DNA from: Sedimentisphaerales bacterium | GTDB lineage: Bacteria > Planctomycetota > Phycisphaerae > Sedimentisphaerales > Anaerobacaceae | NCBI GenBank assembly: GCA_030611315.1 | Contig: JAUWPZ010000024.1 | Location: 1 to 34,640, forward strand | Direction of reading: 5' to 3' | Length of the DNA stretch: 34,640 bases | Shown: positions 31,903 to 34,640 of the stretch, piece after piece | Layout: each line of letters starts with the position of its first letter | How positions within the stretch are numbered: the stretch's first letter is position 1 | Made by a program: the position numbers and the translations under genes | The notes under the pieces: model-generated | The model's input: only the letters and a program-made list of their open reading frames with translations | What the model was told of the DNA's origin: nothing | The model's database searches: none

Positions 31903-32385
31903 ATGAACCAGGTAAATTCACAAAAAGAGCCGGAGAAAACGCCTACAGTGCTGGTTGTTGATGATAATCAGCAAAATCTCGAGCTCCTGCAGGCGTACCT
32001 TGAAGATATGGACTGCGAGACGGTCCCTGCACACGATGGGCTGGAGGCGTTGGAGATTATATCCAAGAATGCGCCAGATTTGATATTGCTGGATGTTATG
32101 ATGCCGAAAATGAGCGGCTTCGAGGTTTGTAAAAGAGTTAAAAACGACCCTAAAAGCAGTGATATTCCCATCATAATGGTAACGGCACTTAATGAATTCG
32201 GCGACATCGAACGGGGCATTGATTCAGGCACAGACGATTTTCTCAGCAAGCCAGTCAACAAGCTCGAACTTGTAACTCGCGTTAAAACTATGCTGAAGTT
32301 GAAGCATCTAACCGACAAACTCGAACGTACATTGGCATATCTCAGCGAGATAGAAAAACAGGCTCAAATGGCCAAATCGCAGTAG
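31903..32385 (+). CDS. Stand-alone response regulator receiver
   Basis: A CheY-like receiver domain of 160 residues with no DNA-binding domain. Asp20-Asp21 in VLVVDDNQQN bind Mg2+, and phospho-acceptor Asp64 is in LILLDVMMPKMSG. Thr94 (MVTALN) and Lys116 (LSKPVN) complete the switch. The receiver ends near residue 130 and a helical, charged tail (LKHLTDKLERTLAYLSEIEK) follows, which could dimerise or dock. GGAG lies nine bases before ATG 31903. With no adjacent kinase it probably acts by protein contact; the soluble kinase at 27826-28617 is a possible donor. The TPR gene follows after 375 bp. Confidence 0.9.
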   Translation: MNQVNSQKEPEKTPTVLVVDDNQQNLELLQAYLEDMDCETVPAHDGLEALEIISKNAPDLILLDVMMPKMSGFEVCKRVKNDPKSSDIPIIMVTALNEFGDIERGIDSGTDDFLSKPVNKLELVTRVKTMLKLKHLTDKLERTLAYLSEIEKQAQMAKSQ

Positions 32386-32760
32386 GGGGCTGAGGCAGCT
32401 GCTTTTGTCAAATCTGCTGCTGAGTAGTTCACGTCGGGTCATTTCTAATGCGGCGAGACCCATGTGTAAGAGATTGAGCCTGGCAGGGGGGCTGAAGCGG
32501 AGAAAAAGCATATTTGTATATAGTCAGCAAGCAGGCCCGATAAACAGGCTTTCAAATCCTAACAACCCGCACATCACTCACAACCGCCACATACGCCGGG
32601 CAAAATGAACATCTTATTAACTAATCATAAAAGCCGCGGTTAACAGGCATTTGTCTATTGTCGATATGTCTATTGTGAACAAGAGCAAATAGAATATATG
32701 CGGTAATTGGCAAATACCGCATATATATCGAATGATAAACTCGGAGCGAGGGGTGGGTGT
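32386..32760. promoter_or_regulatory. Gap with tandem repeat and palindrome before the TPR gene
   Basis: No gene is convincing in this 375-bp gap; a small plus-strand frame (32405-32608) is probably chance. Near the TPR gene, TGTCTATTGT occurs twice (32652-32661 and 32667-32676), 15 bp apart. A perfect inverted repeat follows: ATATATGCGGTA (32694-32705) and TACCGCATATAT (32715-32726). Such arrangements suit regulator binding or a 5' hairpin. No known riboswitch was recognised. Confidence 0.45.
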
Positions 32761-34380
32761 ATGAGTGCGTTATTGGAAATTCTCGGCAGGGCGATAACGG
32801 TCGATACCGCCGACTTGATATGGCATTGGCTCAATGCGGTCAGGCTGCCAAAAGACAAGGCCGAGTCTCTGCAATATCAGCAGCTAAAGAGAGTTGTTGA
32901 GCTGATGGGCGAGTTGAAGTTCGATGCAGCCCAGGAGCAGCTTAGGCTGTATCTCTTCGAGAATCCCTCCTGCACATACGGTCGAATCGCAGCAGCGGCA
33001 TTGTGGCTGCATAAGAACCGTCTGAATGAGGCAATCGATGAGTTAAACTCGGTTTATCTGCGCCAGCCGACTAATACAATGGCTCTTTATGCACTCGGAC
33101 ATTGTTACGAGCGCCTCGGCAAAGAGTCTCAGGCCGTGGAATTTTATCAGGATTGTCTTAAGTTCAAGAGCTATTTACAGTTGCCCGCCCAGCGACTGGC
33201 CGCCATTTATTTCAAAAATCGCCAACTGGAAAAAGCGATACAGCAATATGAGCTGCTGAAAAATGAATATCCCGACGACATATCCGGACTTGTAACGCTT
33301 GGGCATTTATATATTGCTACCAACAGATATGAAGAAGCCATTGAAACATTTAACACCGCGATTCTGATACATCCGGATAATTTCCACACCCAGGACAATG
33401 AAATAGACCAGCTTATTATGGATGGTCAGCTTCACGAAGCCCTTGAGCTGATTGAGGATTTATCGCAGGAGCAATGCGACGGGGCCGATTTGATTATGAA
33501 GCGTGCCAATGTTCTTGGTATGCTGGGCGCCGCGAACGAGGCTGTTGCCTGTTATGAAGAAGCTATTCGTATTTCGCCGGATTTCCTCGAGGCGACCATA
33601 AAGCTGGGAACGCAGTATCTTCAACTGGACCAGGAGCGTCTTGCTGCGCAGCAGTTCAACAAGGGCGTCGAAATAAATGATAAAATCGTTGGTGCCTATA
33701 TCGGGCTGGCGGTTTCCCAAAAATTAGGCGGTAATCTCATCGACGCCCTGGGAACACTCTCGCTTGCGGCGGCAATTCAGCCAAACAGCTCAATTTTGTT
33801 TGCCGAGACCGCCACCTTGCGTTTTAGAACCGGGCTGAAACGGAACTCGCCTTTCAGTAGTGAGTCCGACAAAGAGCCTGCTAATCTCATAGAAGCTGTA
33901 ATTGCCGCGCATCGCGAGCAAATCATCGACCATCCACAAAATCCGGATTTACACTACAGGCTCGGCGTTTTGATGATGAGCGTTGGAAGGTTGAATATTG
34001 CCATTGATTGTTTTCGTGCCGCTTTGGAAGTAAATCCGGCCTATACAAGGGCCCAGAGCAAGCTTGTGATTTGTCTATTTGAAACGGACCAGCAACAAGA
34101 TGCTTTAGAGCATCTTCCGGGCCCGGATTCACTTGATGTGGATACACTCGAATTGCACTATAAGACGGCGTTGCTTTATTGCAACAAGGTCAAGTTTGCT
34201 TCTTCGCTAATCAACCTTGAACGCAGTATGGAGAATAACTTTGCATCACCGGATGCTTCCGTCAACATCTCCGTAGTTCTACAGAACTTAGGATTGTTAG
34301 ACAGGGTGGCTGTAATGTGGGACAACCTTTCAGAAACAGCCGAGAAGGCCATTAATGCAAATTTGCCGTTCCCATCATAG
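32761..34380 (+). CDS. TPR-repeat protein
   Basis: A 539-residue cytoplasmic protein built largely of tetratricopeptide repeats, a scaffold for protein contacts. Recognisable units include ALYALGHCYERLGKESQAVE, LVTLGHLYIATNRYEEAIET, VLGMLGAANEAVACYEEAIR and HYRLGVLMMSVGRLNIAIDC, with the usual Gly, Tyr and Ala positions, and Pro at the unit ends (IHPDN, ISPDF, VNPAY). There is no signal peptide or membrane helix. ATG 32761 follows GAGGGGTGGG, while TTG 32707 would put 18 residues inside the palindromic region, so ATG is preferred. Partners are unknown. It follows the receiver gene. Confidence 0.85.
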   Translation: MSALLEILGRAITVDTADLIWHWLNAVRLPKDKAESLQYQQLKRVVELMGELKFDAAQEQLRLYLFENPSCTYGRIAAAALWLHKNRLNEAIDELNSVYLRQPTNTMALYALGHCYERLGKESQAVEFYQDCLKFKSYLQLPAQRLAAIYFKNRQLEKAIQQYELLKNEYPDDISGLVTLGHLYIATNRYEEAIETFNTAILIHPDNFHTQDNEIDQLIMDGQLHEALELIEDLSQEQCDGADLIMKRANVLGMLGAANEAVACYEEAIRISPDFLEATIKLGTQYLQLDQERLAAQQFNKGVEINDKIVGAYIGLAVSQKLGGNLIDALGTLSLAAAIQPNSSILFAETATLRFRTGLKRNSPFSSESDKEPANLIEAVIAAHREQIIDHPQNPDLHYRLGVLMMSVGRLNIAIDCFRAALEVNPAYTRAQSKLVICLFETDQQQDALEHLPGPDSLDVDTLELHYKTALLYCNKVKFASSLINLERSMENNFASPDASVNISVVLQNLGLLDRVAVMWDNLSETAEKAINANLPFPS

Positions 34381-34640
34381 CCGGACGGAAATAATGCAAA
34401 AAATCACGAAACACGCAAATAGGCACTATGCGCGCACTACACTCCTTGAATGAAACATAACATATATTATGGGACCTATTTTCAAACACATCCAAAACCC
34501 CAAAAGACCTTGTACGCTTTTTCAGCGCATTTGCACCGCGCCTTACTAATATAAAGTATACAGAACAATCCTGCGGTTCCAAAATCCCCCTCTGAGACTG
34601 CCGGCAGGTGGTCAGGCCGTGCAAAACAGCCGTGCTTTGG
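34381..34640. other. Intergenic tail of the window
   Basis: No feature is seen. A minus-strand frame at 34352-34624 overlaps the TPR gene end, lacks a ribosome site and has no recognisable motif. Confidence 0.4.

Noticed and set aside
32386-32650. A structured riboswitch upstream of the TPR gene
   Set aside because: No conserved core of a known class was recognisable; only generic short pairings were found.
34352-34624. Minus-strand frame at the window end
   Set aside because: Overlaps the TPR gene, lacks a ribosome site and any recognisable motif.

Overview
The window looks like chromosomal DNA from a Planctomycetota bacterium, most likely of the Phycisphaerae/Sedimentisphaerales type. This is inferred from gene content: a Tat-exported Cys-type sulfatase, a large secreted protein ending in the short dockerin-like double repeat common in Phycisphaerae exoproteins, a DUF6786-type lipoprotein, a sulfatase-modifying-fold/sialidase fusion, and many intergenic dispersed repeats. 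No rRNA, tRNA or CRISPR array was seen.

Layout. 1-0.9 kb: a dispersed repeat and an HNH-AP2 endonuclease gene broken by one amber codon. 0.9-9.1 kb (minus strand): core metabolism, with hom, an ApgM-family enzyme that is the likely homoserine kinase, lysC, a staphylococcal-type nuclease and a short pyruvate kinase. A sulfatase gene and a truncated gene relic sit inside this cluster between two related 32-33 bp direct repeats. 9.4-16.5 kb (plus strand): a DUF6786 lipoprotein, a secreted multidomain dockerin-like protein, and a TAXI-type TRAP transporter (receptor and fused permease). A 105-bp structured repeat occurs twice here in opposite orientations: in front of the dockerin gene, and between the TRAP receptor and permease genes. 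16.6-18.4 kb: an accessory patch with a three-helix membrane protein, a possible HEPN-like protein, an attC-like site and two very small genes. 18.4-19.1 kb: mostly repeats. 19.2-20.6 kb: a DacB/PBP4-type peptidase. 20.6-23.7 kb: repeat-rich DNA, a relic of a fibronectin-III protein, and five small genes of mostly unknown function. 23.75-28.6 kb (minus strand): a GT39-like membrane glycosyltransferase carrying a repeat-derived insertion, two CNNM/CorC paralogues and a soluble histidine kinase, the kinase being translationally coupled to the first CNNM gene. 28.9-34.4 kb (plus strand): a small conserved protein, the sulfatase-modifying-fold/sialidase fusion, a DJ-1/PfpI protein, a stand-alone receiver protein and a large TPR protein.

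How the genes fit together. LysC, Hom and the ApgM-like enzyme supply the non-standard-looking threonine branch of the aspartate pathway. The sulfatase, dockerin-like protein, DUF6786 lipoprotein, sialidase fusion and TRAP importer fit a surface-polysaccharide-degrading lifestyle, but substrates cannot be read from sequence. The strongest unexplained signals are the 105-bp inverted repeat pair, the uncharacterised 16.6-18.4 kb patch, the sulfatase insertion between direct repeats, and the 7-bp tandem repeat inside the glycosyltransferase gene. All calls come from reading the sequence; no database search was run.
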